Shown: piece by piece, positions 35,812 through 44,643 of the stretch | How the letters are laid out: each line of letters opens with the position of its first letter | Position numbering within the stretch: the first letter of the stretch is position 1 | Source of the DNA: Hoeflea_A sp040932035 | GTDB taxonomy: Bacteria; Pseudomonadota; Alphaproteobacteria; Rhizobiales; Rhizobiaceae | Reading direction: 5' to 3' | DNA: 64,000 nt | NCBI RefSeq assembly: GCF_040932035.1 | Contig: NZ_JBFRBB010000003.1 | Coordinates: 558,001-622,000 of the forward strand | Translations under genes and position numbers: made by a program | Notes under the pieces: model-generated | Told to the model about the DNA's origin: nothing | The model's database searches: none | What the model saw: the letters and a program-made list of their open reading frames with translations, nothing else

Positions 35812-36924
35812 ATGGGTTTTCTCGACATCAAGAACGCAACCAAATCCTACGGTTCCGTCAAAGTGCTGCACGAGACCGATATATCGGTCGAGGAGGGCGA
35901 GTTCCTGGTTCTCGTCGGTCCCTCCGGCTGCGGCAAGTCCACGCTGCTCAACATGATTGCGGGCCTTGAAGAGGTGACAAGCGGAGACATCGCCATCAAG
36001 GGACGGTCGATGAACGGCGTGCGTCCGGCCGACAGGAACATCGCCATGGTGTTCCAGTCCTATGCGCTCTATCCGAACATGAATGTCGCCCAGAACATTG
36101 CATTCGGCCTTGAGATGCACGGTGTGCCGAAGGTTGAGCGCGACAAGGCAGTTGCCGATGTTGCCGAACTGCTGCAGATCCAGCATCTGCTCGACCGCAA
36201 GCCGGGCCAGCTTTCCGGCGGCCAGCGCCAGCGTGTTGCCATGGGCCGCGCTCTGGTGCGCAACCCGGATGTATTCCTGTTCGATGAGCCGCTGTCGAAC
36301 CTCGACGCCAAGCTGCGCGTCGACATGCGCACCGAAATCAAGAAGCTGCACCAGAAGCTCGGCACCACGATTGTTTATGTCACCCACGACCAGATCGAAG
36401 CGCTAACGCTCTCAACCCGGATTGCGGTGATGTTCGGCGGCCATGTGCAGCAGCTCGGCACGCCGAAGGAGATTTACGACAATCCGGCCAACATCTTCGT
36501 TGCGGGTTTCATGGGTTCGCCATCCATGAACCTTTTTCCCGCCAAGGTTCACGTTGAAAACGGCGCGACCATGGCCAGGGTCGGTCTTTCGAACGGTGCG
36601 ACGGCTTCACTTCCATTCGCCCGGGCAAACGGCCTTGCACAGCACGATGGTCGCGAGATTATCCTCGGCATCCGCCCCGAAGCGATTACGGATGAGGATG
36701 GCGCAGACCGCAAAAGCCAGGCGATCCACAAAGTCGAAGCACGGGTGGAAGTCACGGAACCCGCAGGATCCGACATATTTGTCGTCAGCCATCTCGGCGG
36801 CAAGGAGGTTACAGGCCGGTTTCGAGCCGATGTCGATGTGCGGGCCGGAGAAGTATTCCCCTTTGCCATCAATATGGAAAAGGCGGTCGCTTTCGATCCG
36901 AAAACGGAAATGCGGATTGGCTGA
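35812..36924 (+). CDS. Carbohydrate ABC transporter ATP-binding protein, MalK/UgpC type
   Basis: A 370-residue ATPase with Walker A GPSGCGKST near residue 39, the Q-loop in VFQSYALYP and the signature LSGGQRQRVAMGRALVR. Walker B FLFDEPLSNLDA and the C-terminal OB-type regulatory domain (ILGIRPEAITDED) complete it. It is the single ATPase for the two permeases encoded immediately upstream. Confidence 0.94.
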   Translation: MGFLDIKNATKSYGSVKVLHETDISVEEGEFLVLVGPSGCGKSTLLNMIAGLEEVTSGDIAIKGRSMNGVRPADRNIAMVFQSYALYPNMNVAQNIAFGLEMHGVPKVERDKAVADVAELLQIQHLLDRKPGQLSGGQRQRVAMGRALVRNPDVFLFDEPLSNLDAKLRVDMRTEIKKLHQKLGTTIVYVTHDQIEALTLSTRIAVMFGGHVQQLGTPKEIYDNPANIFVAGFMGSPSMNLFPAKVHVENGATMARVGLSNGATASLPFARANGLAQHDGREIILGIRPEAITDEDGADRKSQAIHKVEARVEVTEPAGSDIFVVSHLGGKEVTGRFRADVDVRAGEVFPFAINMEKAVAFDPKTEMRIG

Positions 36925-36929
36925 ACAAA

Positions 36930-38414
36930 ATGCCATCTATGCCTGACATCGTCATTATCGGCAGCGGTATGGGCGGCGCTTCCCTTGCGGCCGGACTTGC
37001 GCCAACCGGCGCACGGATCGTCATTCTTGAGCGCGGCGAACGCATTCCCGACGATGCCCCGGCGCGCGATCCGAACCGGATCTTCCGCAACAGCGCCTTT
37101 CTGTCGGATGAGACCTGGGTCGACGAGAACGGACAGCGCTTTTCCCCGGGCAATTATTATCATGTTGGCGGCAACTCAAAGCTCTATGGCGCGGTGCTGA
37201 TCCGCTATCGGGCCGAGGATTTTCAGGAAATGGAGCATGCCGAAGGTGTCTCTCCGGCCTGGCCGTTTCCCTATGAGACGCTTGCCCCCTGGTATGATGC
37301 GGCTGAACGGCTTTACCGTGTCCGCGGCGATGTGGGTTCCGACCCTACGGAGCCCCCGCATACAGGATCGCTCCCGCATCAACCCGTGCCTGATGAACCG
37401 GCAATTGCGCGGGTGCGGGCCCGGTTGAAAGAGGCCGGTGCGCATCCGTTCACGCTGCCGCTCGGTGTCGATATCGAGCGTTGGCTATCGGGTGGAAAAA
37501 CCGGCTGGGACGGATATCCCGATACCCGGTCGGGCAAGATGGACGCGGAGACCTGCGGGCTCGAGGCGGCACTCGCTAATGACAATGTCGAACTGATCAC
37601 GAATGCGCGCGTAACAGGTCTCAAGGCAGAACCAGGCACCAAGCGCGTTGCCGAAGTGGTCTATGAAAAGGATGGTGAAACGCACCGTCTGACCCCCCAT
37701 ACCGTTGCCGTTTGCGCCGGCGCTGTGCAGTCGGCAGCGCTTCTTCTAGCCTCAGATGTCGGGAACAGCTCCGATCAGGTCGGCCGCTGCTTCATGAACC
37801 ACAATGCCAGTGCGCTGATCGCTTTCGATCCGCGATTTCGAAATGACTCGGTCTATCAAAAAACATTCGGCATCAATGACTGGTACCTTTCCGACGGCAA
37901 TGGCGGTCCGCCGCTCGGCAACGTTCAGCTTCTCGGCCGGGTCGTGCCCGATATTCTGAAGGCCAATGTTCCCTCACTGCCGATGCCCATTGCGCGTTAC
38001 GTCTCCGGCCACGCCGTCGATTTCTATGCAATCTCGGAGGACCTGCCCGACCAGAACAGCCGTGTCGTGCTCAAGGACGGTGAAATCCAGTTGATCTGGC
38101 GGCGCTCGAACATGGTCGCCCACAACCGTCTTGTTGCAAAAACAAAATCTAAACTGCGGGCCGCGGGATTTCCCGTCGTCCTGTCGCGGCTCTTCGACGG
38201 GCGCGTGCCTTCGCACCAATGCGGCACCGTGCGTATCGGTTCGGACCCTGCAAAATCGTCGCTGGATCCCGACTGCCGCTCCTGGGACCATCCCAATCTT
38301 TTTGTCACGGACGCGGCCTGCCTGCCGACTTCAGCCGCCGTCAATCCGGCGCTCACTGTTGCCGCAATGGCTTTGCGCACCGCCGACACCATCAAAAAGG
38401 ACCTTGCCGCATGA
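36930..38414 (+). CDS. GMC-family FAD oxidoreductase
   Basis: A 494-residue flavoprotein with an N-terminal FAD-binding fold (DIVIIGSGMGGASLAAGLAP). The C-terminal active site has a histidine in PSHQCGT and an asparagine in SAAVNPALT. It resembles sugar or gluconate-type GMC dehydrogenases rather than choline oxidase types. No Tat signal or c-type haem motif is present, so it is probably cytoplasmic or uses a separate electron acceptor. It lies between the ATPase gene (5-nt gap) and the SDR gene (ATGA overlap). Oxidation of a sugar hydroxyl to a keto group is the expected reaction. Confidence 0.87.
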   Translation: MPSMPDIVIIGSGMGGASLAAGLAPTGARIVILERGERIPDDAPARDPNRIFRNSAFLSDETWVDENGQRFSPGNYYHVGGNSKLYGAVLIRYRAEDFQEMEHAEGVSPAWPFPYETLAPWYDAAERLYRVRGDVGSDPTEPPHTGSLPHQPVPDEPAIARVRARLKEAGAHPFTLPLGVDIERWLSGGKTGWDGYPDTRSGKMDAETCGLEAALANDNVELITNARVTGLKAEPGTKRVAEVVYEKDGETHRLTPHTVAVCAGAVQSAALLLASDVGNSSDQVGRCFMNHNASALIAFDPRFRNDSVYQKTFGINDWYLSDGNGGPPLGNVQLLGRVVPDILKANVPSLPMPIARYVSGHAVDFYAISEDLPDQNSRVVLKDGEIQLIWRRSNMVAHNRLVAKTKSKLRAAGFPVVLSRLFDGRVPSHQCGTVRIGSDPAKSSLDPDCRSWDHPNLFVTDAACLPTSAAVNPALTVAAMALRTADTIKKDLAA

Positions 38415-39169
38415 AACCCGTCGCTCTCATAACCGGAGGTCAGCAGGGTATCGGTTTCGGCGTTGCCGACGCTCTTGCAGAAGCCGGATTTGCGCTCGCG
38501 CTGGCATCGCGCAGTGCGCCGGACGATCCGGGCGTTGTCACTGCCCTGGGAAAGTTGGGCAGGGATGCGCGTTATTTCCGGCATGACCTGCAGGAAATAG
38601 GCGGTATCGGATCTCTGCTGGACAGCATTGAGGCCGAGCTTGGGCCGGTCGACGCACTCGTATCGAATGCGGGTGTCCCAGCAAGGGTGCGCGGCGACCT
38701 GCTGGATATCGAACCCGAAAACTACGATTTCGTGCTCGATGTTAATCTGCGTGGCGCATTTTTTCTGGCACAGGCGGTTGCGCGCCGCATGATTGCTCGG
38801 CCTGCCGGCCATTATCGCTCCATTGTGTTCGTCACATCGGTCAGCGCTGCCATGATCTCGATCGAGCGGGCCGAATACTGCATATCGAAAGCGGGTGCTG
38901 CGATGATGTCGGAACTGTTCGCTGCTCGTCTGGCTCCCCACGGGATTGGCGTCTTCGAATTGCGACCCGGGATTATCGAGACCGGCATGACGACCGGCGT
39001 CAAGGACAAGTACACCGCGCGCATTGAAGGCGGATTGGTGCCCGCCGGGCGCTGGGGTCAGCCCGGCGATGTCGGCTCTGCGATCGTGCCGCTCGTCACC
39101 GGCAAGATGGCGTTCGCGAACGGGGCGGTCATTCCCGTCGACGGCGGCTTGTCGATTGCGCGGCTATAG
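38411..39169 (+). CDS. Short-chain dehydrogenase/reductase (SDR) family oxidoreductase
   Basis: A 252-residue classical SDR. The cofactor motif TGGQQGIGFG is at residues 8-17, with NAGV in the core. The catalytic tetrad includes serine in FVTSVSA and tyrosine/lysine in EYCISK. An upstream extension to 38219 lies inside the GMC gene and was rejected; the ATG at 38411 overlaps the GMC stop (ATGA). It probably reduces or oxidises a carbonyl/hydroxyl pair in the same pathway as the two GMC enzymes. Confidence 0.92.
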   Translation: MKPVALITGGQQGIGFGVADALAEAGFALALASRSAPDDPGVVTALGKLGRDARYFRHDLQEIGGIGSLLDSIEAELGPVDALVSNAGVPARVRGDLLDIEPENYDFVLDVNLRGAFFLAQAVARRMIARPAGHYRSIVFVTSVSAAMISIERAEYCISKAGAAMMSELFAARLAPHGIGVFELRPGIIETGMTTGVKDKYTARIEGGLVPAGRWGQPGDVGSAIVPLVTGKMAFANGAVIPVDGGLSIARL

Positions 39170-39180
39170 GAAAAGACTGA

Positions 39181-40764
39181 ATGGCTGAGAAATACGATTT
39201 CATCATCGTTGGCGGCGGTCCGGCCGGCTGTGTGCTGGCGCGTCGGCTGGTCGATACCGGCAATGTGTCCGTTCTGATGCTCGAAGCGGGCCCGAGCGAC
39301 TGGCATCCGCTGATCCATGTGCCTGCCGGTTTCACCAAATTGACCGGCACGTCCCACACCTGGGGTTATGAAACGGTTCCACAGCAAGGATTGAACGGCA
39401 AGGCAGTGTGGTATCCGCAGGGCCGCGTGCTCGGCGGCGGTTCCTCGATCAACGCGCAGCTTTATACCCGTGGCAACCGCTGGGATTACGACAATTGGGC
39501 GGCGCATGGATGCGACGGCTGGAGCTATGACGAGGTGCTGCCCTATTTCGTCAGAGCAGAGGACAACAATCGCTATGTCAACGAGTTCCACGGGCAGGGC
39601 GGGCCGCTGCGCGTCTCGGACGTGATCCCGCACAAGCTGACAACCGCCTTTGTGCGTGCGGCACAGCAGGCCGATATGCCATTCAATCCGGATTTCAACG
39701 GCGCGCGGCAGGAAGGTCTTGGCTACTATCAGGTCACCAACCGGGACGGCCGCCGCAGTTCCGCCTCGGCATGTTATCTCCCGCAGATCCTGAAGGATCC
39801 GAATTTCACACTGCGCACACGCGCGCATGTCGAGCGGATCGAACTGAAGGGCGATCGGGCAGTGGCGGTTCATGTCGGCGGCGAGCGCATCGAGGTCGGG
39901 CGCGAAGTCCTGCTGACGGCCGGCGCCATAGGAAGTCCGCGCGTCCTGCTGCACTCGGGCATCGGCCCGTCCGATCATCTGAAATCAGTCGGCGTCGATG
40001 TCGTTGTCGACCATCCCTATGTGGGTGAAAATCTGCATGATCATATGGATGTCTTCGTGGTGACGGAATGTTCCGGCGACTATTCCTTCGACCGCTACAA
40101 GCCTTGGTACATGTCGGCCGCTGCCGGTGTGCAGTTCCTGATGTTCGGCACCGGCATTCTCGCCTCCAATATCTGCGATGGCGGCGGTTTCTGGTATGCT
40201 GACGAGGATGCGCCCGCCCCTGATATCCAGTTTCATTTTCTACCCGGTTCCGGTCTCGAACACGGTCTCGACCCGATCCGCAACGGTGTGACCCTCAATT
40301 CCGCATTCCTTCGCCCTCGCTCGCGCGGAACGGTCCGCCTTAAATCGAACGATCCGAAGGAAACGCCGCTCATCAATCCGAATTACTGGAGCGATCCCTA
40401 TGACGTGAAAATGTCGGTTGAGGGCTTCAAGCTGGCGCGCCGGATCATGGGCCAGCCGGCATTCAAGGAATTCATGAATGGCGAGGCGCATCCGGGCGCA
40501 CAGGCGAAGACGGACGACGACATCAAGGAATACGCCTATCGCCACGCCAAGACCGACTACCACCCCGTCGGCAGTTGCAAGATGGGCGCGGACGACGATC
40601 CGACAGCCGTGGTCAATCCGCGCCTGCAAATGAAGGGGATTGACGGGCTGCGCGTCTGCGACTCCTCAACCATGCCCTTCGTCAATTCATCGAACACCAA
40701 CGCTCCGACGATGATGATCGCGGAAAAGGCCGCCGACATGATCCGCGAAGATCACAAGCTGTGA
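39181..40764 (+). CDS. GMC-family oxidoreductase, choline dehydrogenase-like
   Basis: A 527-residue GMC flavoenzyme. FAD fold FIIVGGGPAGCVLARRL is at the N-terminus, the family motif GRVLGGGSSINAQLYTRGNR near residue 80, and the catalytic histidine in YHPVGSCKMG. The asparagine partner is in NSSNTNAPTMM at the C-terminus. Choline dehydrogenase-like members oxidise many alcohols; the sugar-transport context argues against choline. Two non-identical GMC enzymes in one operon imply two separate alcohol oxidations. Confidence 0.9.
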   Translation: MAEKYDFIIVGGGPAGCVLARRLVDTGNVSVLMLEAGPSDWHPLIHVPAGFTKLTGTSHTWGYETVPQQGLNGKAVWYPQGRVLGGGSSINAQLYTRGNRWDYDNWAAHGCDGWSYDEVLPYFVRAEDNNRYVNEFHGQGGPLRVSDVIPHKLTTAFVRAAQQADMPFNPDFNGARQEGLGYYQVTNRDGRRSSASACYLPQILKDPNFTLRTRAHVERIELKGDRAVAVHVGGERIEVGREVLLTAGAIGSPRVLLHSGIGPSDHLKSVGVDVVVDHPYVGENLHDHMDVFVVTECSGDYSFDRYKPWYMSAAAGVQFLMFGTGILASNICDGGGFWYADEDAPAPDIQFHFLPGSGLEHGLDPIRNGVTLNSAFLRPRSRGTVRLKSNDPKETPLINPNYWSDPYDVKMSVEGFKLARRIMGQPAFKEFMNGEAHPGAQAKTDDDIKEYAYRHAKTDYHPVGSCKMGADDDPTAVVNPRLQMKGIDGLRVCDSSTMPFVNSSNTNAPTMMIAEKAADMIREDHKL

Positions 40765-40772
40765 GGACCGCA

Positions 40773-41933
40773 ATGCGCCTGCCGACCTATGCCGGAATGC
40801 TCGAAGATTACCGCCTTGTTGGCGAAGCCCTTGAGGTGCGCGCACCGGCCGTGCCGCTTACCCGAACGGCATTTGCCGCAGCTCACGTCGTGTCCGATCC
40901 GCTTGCCGAGCGTGATCCCTGGGTCGGCCGACCGGCGGTCGACTGGGAAAATACGCTGAAGTTCCGCTGCTGGCTTTGGGATCAGGGTCTTGATCTCGCA
41001 GAAGCGATGGATACCGCGCAACGCGGCATGGGCGTCGATTGGCCGACCGCAAGGGAGCTGATCGAAAGGACCATGCGGGCCGCGAAAGCCCATCCGCTGC
41101 GCCCGCGCGTTGCGTGTGGTGCCGGCACGGACCATGTGGAACTTTCTGAATTACGTGACGACGATACCCTCATTGCCGCCTACAGCCACCAGATGGAGGC
41201 GATCGAGGCGGCCGGCGGGCAGGTTATCATTATGGCATCGCGTGCATTTCCGGCAATGCGCGCCGATATCGACACCTATGCCCGTGTCTACGGCCGTCTG
41301 ATCGAACAGGCGGCGGAGCCGGTCATCCTTCACTGGCTCGGCGATGCGTTCGACCCGATGCTTGCCGGCTATTGGGGGGCGGGCGATGTTTCATCGGCCA
41401 CCGATGCCGTTCTTGCGATTATTGCGGCCAACCCGTTGAAGATCGACGGCATCAAGGTCTCGCTTCTCGACCAGGCCCATGAGGAGGGCCTGCGTGCACG
41501 CCTGCCGGAGGGTGTGCGCCTCTACACGGGTGACGATTTCAACTATGCAGACCTGATCGCCGGCAGTAGCGGGCAATATTCGCACGCGCTGCTCGGTATA
41601 TTCGCAGCGATCGCACCGGCGGCCAGCCAGGCGCTTGAGGCGCTGGCAAAGGATGACGTGGAAACCTATCACGCGCTTCTCGCGCCGACGGTTCCGCTTT
41701 CGCGTGAAATATTCAAAGCGCCGACACAGTTCTACAAGGCAGGCATTGCCTTTCTGGCGTGGCTCAACGGCGCACAGGACCATTTCATCATGCCGGCCGG
41801 CTTTCAATCCGCACGGGAAATCACGCATTACGCGGAGGTGTTTCGGCTGGCCGATCAGGCAAGGCTTTTGACGAGGCCGGATCTTGCCATGGAACGGATG
41901 CAAACGCTCTTGCGCCTGCACGGGATAGGCTGA
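40773..41933 (+). CDS. DUF993 family TIM-barrel protein
   Basis: A 386-residue protein I place in DUF993, distantly related to dihydrodipicolinate synthase-type aldolases. The ATG at 40773 follows GAGG; the in-frame GTG at 40761 overlaps the GMC stop and is less likely. Notable segments are RVACGAGTDH, EPVILHWLGDAFDPMLAGYW, IDGIKVSLLDQ (a lysine in the place of a Schiff-base residue) and GDDFNYADLI. A retro-aldol or hydro-lyase step on an oxidised sugar is a reasonable guess. No member's function is known to me with certainty. Confidence 0.8.
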   Translation: MRLPTYAGMLEDYRLVGEALEVRAPAVPLTRTAFAAAHVVSDPLAERDPWVGRPAVDWENTLKFRCWLWDQGLDLAEAMDTAQRGMGVDWPTARELIERTMRAAKAHPLRPRVACGAGTDHVELSELRDDDTLIAAYSHQMEAIEAAGGQVIIMASRAFPAMRADIDTYARVYGRLIEQAAEPVILHWLGDAFDPMLAGYWGAGDVSSATDAVLAIIAANPLKIDGIKVSLLDQAHEEGLRARLPEGVRLYTGDDFNYADLIAGSSGQYSHALLGIFAAIAPAASQALEALAKDDVETYHALLAPTVPLSREIFKAPTQFYKAGIAFLAWLNGAQDHFIMPAGFQSAREITHYAEVFRLADQARLLTRPDLAMERMQTLLRLHGIG

Positions 41934-41945
41934 GGACCAGTTGGA

Positions 41946-42953
41946 ATGAGCAAGCGACCGACCATCATTGACGTGGCCCAGCATGCGGGTGTGTCCAAGT
42001 CGACAGTCTCGCTCGTTCTGCAAAATAGCCCGCTGGTCAAGCAGGCAACGCGCGAGGCGGTCGAAAAATCGATGGCCGCGTTGAACTATGTCTACAATCG
42101 GTCGGCGGCCAATCTGCGAGGAGCGGATGCCGGTCTCATCGGTCTCGTCATCAACGATCTGCGCAACCCTTTCTTTACAGAATTTGCCACCAGTGCGCAG
42201 ATGACCTTTGCCAGCCGTGGCTTTGCCACTGTCGTTGCCAACACCGACGAGGACCCGGACATCCAGTCGCAGGTGATTGCCTCCATGATCGAGCATGGCG
42301 TATCGGCGCTGGTTGTTTCGCCCGCCTATGGCGACGAGGGGGCGATCAGCGGGATCATCAAACGCGCCGGGATACCGGCTATGCAAGTCTGCCGGATGAT
42401 CGACGACTGCACCGATATCTTCCCATTCGCATCGCTCGACTATGCGACAGGCGGACGACTAGCAGCGCGCCATCTGGTTGACGTCGGTGCAAGGCGCATT
42501 GCCTTTGTGGGAGGGCTGGAGGAGCGTCCCGTGACCCGCGAGCGCATGTCCGGCTATCTTGAGGTCATGGCGGAGCTTGGTATCGAACCGGTGACCTTCC
42601 ACGGTCGCTCCACGCGGGCTTTCGGCCGCGACATGGCGATGACCCTTGTGAGTGAACACCCGGAAATCGACGCCGCCATGGCTTTCAACGATCTGGTGGC
42701 GCTTGGCATGCTCTCCGGTTTTGCGCAATGCGGTGTGAATGTCGGCAGTGATTTCCGGCTCGTCGGCTTCGACGACATCGAGGAATGTGCACTCGTCTAT
42801 CCGCAGCTCAGTTCCGTGCGCTGCGATGTTGCCAGCTTCGGTCGCCGTTCTGCGACGACCATGCTGGAGTGGCTTGAATCCGGCAAGCGCCCACCAGAAA
42901 AGGAGTTCGCCGGCGTCGAACTCGTCGCGCGCCAGTCCAGTCTCGGGGTTTGA
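41946..42953 (+). CDS. LacI-family transcriptional regulator
   Basis: A 335-residue repressor. The helix-turn-helix TIIDVAQHAGVSKSTVSLVL is near residues 4-24, with a hinge at about 50-60 and a periplasmic-binding-like effector domain (GLVINDLRNPFFTEFA; LVGFDDIEECALVYPQLSSV). GAGGA precedes the ATG by about 9 nt. It is encoded within the operon, and the two palindromes at 27723-27771 are the only strong LacI-type sites I saw. Feedback control of the whole operon by a pathway intermediate or the transported sugar is likely. Confidence 0.9.
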   Translation: MSKRPTIIDVAQHAGVSKSTVSLVLQNSPLVKQATREAVEKSMAALNYVYNRSAANLRGADAGLIGLVINDLRNPFFTEFATSAQMTFASRGFATVVANTDEDPDIQSQVIASMIEHGVSALVVSPAYGDEGAISGIIKRAGIPAMQVCRMIDDCTDIFPFASLDYATGGRLAARHLVDVGARRIAFVGGLEERPVTRERMSGYLEVMAELGIEPVTFHGRSTRAFGRDMAMTLVSEHPEIDAAMAFNDLVALGMLSGFAQCGVNVGSDFRLVGFDDIEECALVYPQLSSVRCDVASFGRRSATTMLEWLESGKRPPEKEFAGVELVARQSSLGV

Positions 42954-42956
42954 TGG

Positions 42957-44225
42957 GTGACGGAGACACAGCGAACCTCATTTCTAAGCGACCTGTTCAA
43001 TCAGGCCGTCGCCGTAGCGGACCCGATGCGTTGTGTCCCTGCGGCGCTTCCGCCAAGGCCGGACGGACGGGTGGTGGTGATCGGCGCCGGAAAGGCGTCT
43101 GCACGCATGGCAGAAGCGGTGGAATCGGTCTGGGGACCGTGTGAGGGGCTTGTCATCACCCGTGACGGCTACGGTCGGCCCTGCCAAGGCATTGAAATTG
43201 TCGAAGCATCCCATCCGGTGCCCGATGAGCGCGGACGAACGGCCACTACACGTATACTGAATCTCGTAGAAGGACTGGGTGAGGGGGATTTTGTGCTGGC
43301 GCTGATTTCCGGCGGCGGATCGGCGCTGCTTGTGCAGCCTGCCGGGTCCATCACACTTCAGGAAAAGCAGCAGGTGAATGCTGCTCTCCTGTCGTCCGGC
43401 GCACCCATCGATGCGATGAACAAGGTTCGCAAGCATCTGTCACGGGTCAAGGGCGGACAGCTTGCCGCCGCTGCCCATCCGGCAGAAATGCTCTCGCTGA
43501 TGATCTCCGATGTGCCGGGCGATGATCCGGGCGCCATTGCCTCCGGGCCGACCGTTGGCGACGCATCGGCGCCGGTCGAGGCCGCCGCCATTCTAAACCG
43601 ATGGAACATCGATGTTCCGGCGTCGGTAAAGGCTGTCCTGAGCGGCAGTACGGGTGTGATCGCGCCCGATGCGCGCGTCCTTACCCGCGTGGAAAACCGG
43701 GTCATTGCAGCGCCGTCCCAATCGCTTGCGGCAGCGGCGAAAGTGGCGTCAGATTCCGGCTGCCAGGTTCGTGTGCTCGGCGATGCGATCGAGGGTGAAG
43801 CCCGAGACGTGGCCGGGGAACAGGCCAGGTTGACGCTCGACATCAGGTCGAATCTCAAGGCTGGTGATCCGCCGGTGTTGCTGTTGTCGGGCGGCGAATG
43901 CACGGTGACACGGCGCGGTACCGGGATTGGCGGTCCGAATGCTGAATTTGCGCTTGCACTTGCGTTGGCGCTTGACGGTATGCCCGGGATTACAGCACTG
44001 GCGGCAGATACCGACGGTGTCGATGGGGCGGCGGAGGTAGCCGGCGCTTTCATCGATCCAACAACGCTTGCGCGTGCCCGTGCCTTGGGCCTCGATCCTG
44101 CCGCCGAACTTGCCGGCAACAACAGTCACAGCTTTTTTGCGGCGCTTGGCGATCAGCTCGTAACCGGGCCCACGCTCACCAATGTGAATGATTTTCGCGC
44201 CATCCTGATTTCACCGGAGACCTGA
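42957..44225 (+). CDS. Glycerate 2-kinase, MOFRL family (GckA/TtuD type)
   Basis: A 422-residue kinase phosphorylating D-glycerate to 2-phosphoglycerate. Visible family segments are VVIGAGKASARMAEAVE, ISGGGSALLVQPAG, the DVPGDDPGAIASGPT loop and LAADTDGVDGAAE in the MOFRL domain. The in-frame start is a GTG at 42957, 3 nt after the LacI stop; the ATG at 42953 is out of frame. Its presence implies that the pathway releases glycerate or a C3 unit convertible to it, such as tartronate semialdehyde. Confidence 0.9.
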   Translation: MTETQRTSFLSDLFNQAVAVADPMRCVPAALPPRPDGRVVVIGAGKASARMAEAVESVWGPCEGLVITRDGYGRPCQGIEIVEASHPVPDERGRTATTRILNLVEGLGEGDFVLALISGGGSALLVQPAGSITLQEKQQVNAALLSSGAPIDAMNKVRKHLSRVKGGQLAAAAHPAEMLSLMISDVPGDDPGAIASGPTVGDASAPVEAAAILNRWNIDVPASVKAVLSGSTGVIAPDARVLTRVENRVIAAPSQSLAAAAKVASDSGCQVRVLGDAIEGEARDVAGEQARLTLDIRSNLKAGDPPVLLLSGGECTVTRRGTGIGGPNAEFALALALALDGMPGITALAADTDGVDGAAEVAGAFIDPTTLARARALGLDPAAELAGNNSHSFFAALGDQLVTGPTLTNVNDFRAILISPET

Positions 44226-44226
44226 C

Positions 44227-44538
44227 ATGCTCAAACACTGTGTATTCCTTTCGCTGCGTTCCGAAGACGAGCTGCCGGCCATTGAGGATGCCATGGAACT
44301 GCTTGCCGGCCTTGTCGGCAAGGTCGACGGCATGATCGATTTTTCATGGGGTCCGAACCGTGACTTTGAAGCCAAGTCGCAGGCCTACCAATGCGGTTTT
44401 GTGACGACCTTCACGGACCGGGAGGCTCACCTTGCCTATGAGGCGCATCCGGACCATGTGCGTGCCGGAGGCATGCTGGTTGCCGCCTGCCGCGGCGGCC
44501 ACGACGGGATTTTCGTTGCCGACCTTGAAGTCGGCTGA
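44227..44538 (+). CDS. Dabb (stress-responsive A/B barrel) family protein
   Basis: A 103-residue dimeric alpha/beta-barrel protein. The start MLKHCVFLSLRSEDELPAIE and the conserved histidine in AYEAHPDHVRAG are typical of the Dabb family. Related barrels catalyse small steps such as olivetolic acid cyclisation or decarboxylation, but most are unknown. It begins 1 nt after the glycerate kinase stop, so it belongs to the operon. Confidence 0.82.
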   Translation: MLKHCVFLSLRSEDELPAIEDAMELLAGLVGKVDGMIDFSWGPNRDFEAKSQAYQCGFVTTFTDREAHLAYEAHPDHVRAGGMLVAACRGGHDGIFVADLEVG

Positions 44539-44643
44539 AGGTGAAATAACGCACCGGTACGTTGCAGCCTGCTGTTGCAATGGATTAGCCTTGCTCCTGC
44601 ACCGTGAAGACAGCAACGGCTGAACTGTTAGGAACGAAGGAAA

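Noticed and set aside
39181..40764. Choline dehydrogenase (BetA) and betaine synthesis
   Set aside because: The GMC protein sits in a sugar-transport operon with a second GMC gene, and the BetI-like regulator and betaine-type importer belong to other units; the family resemblance alone does not fix the substrate.
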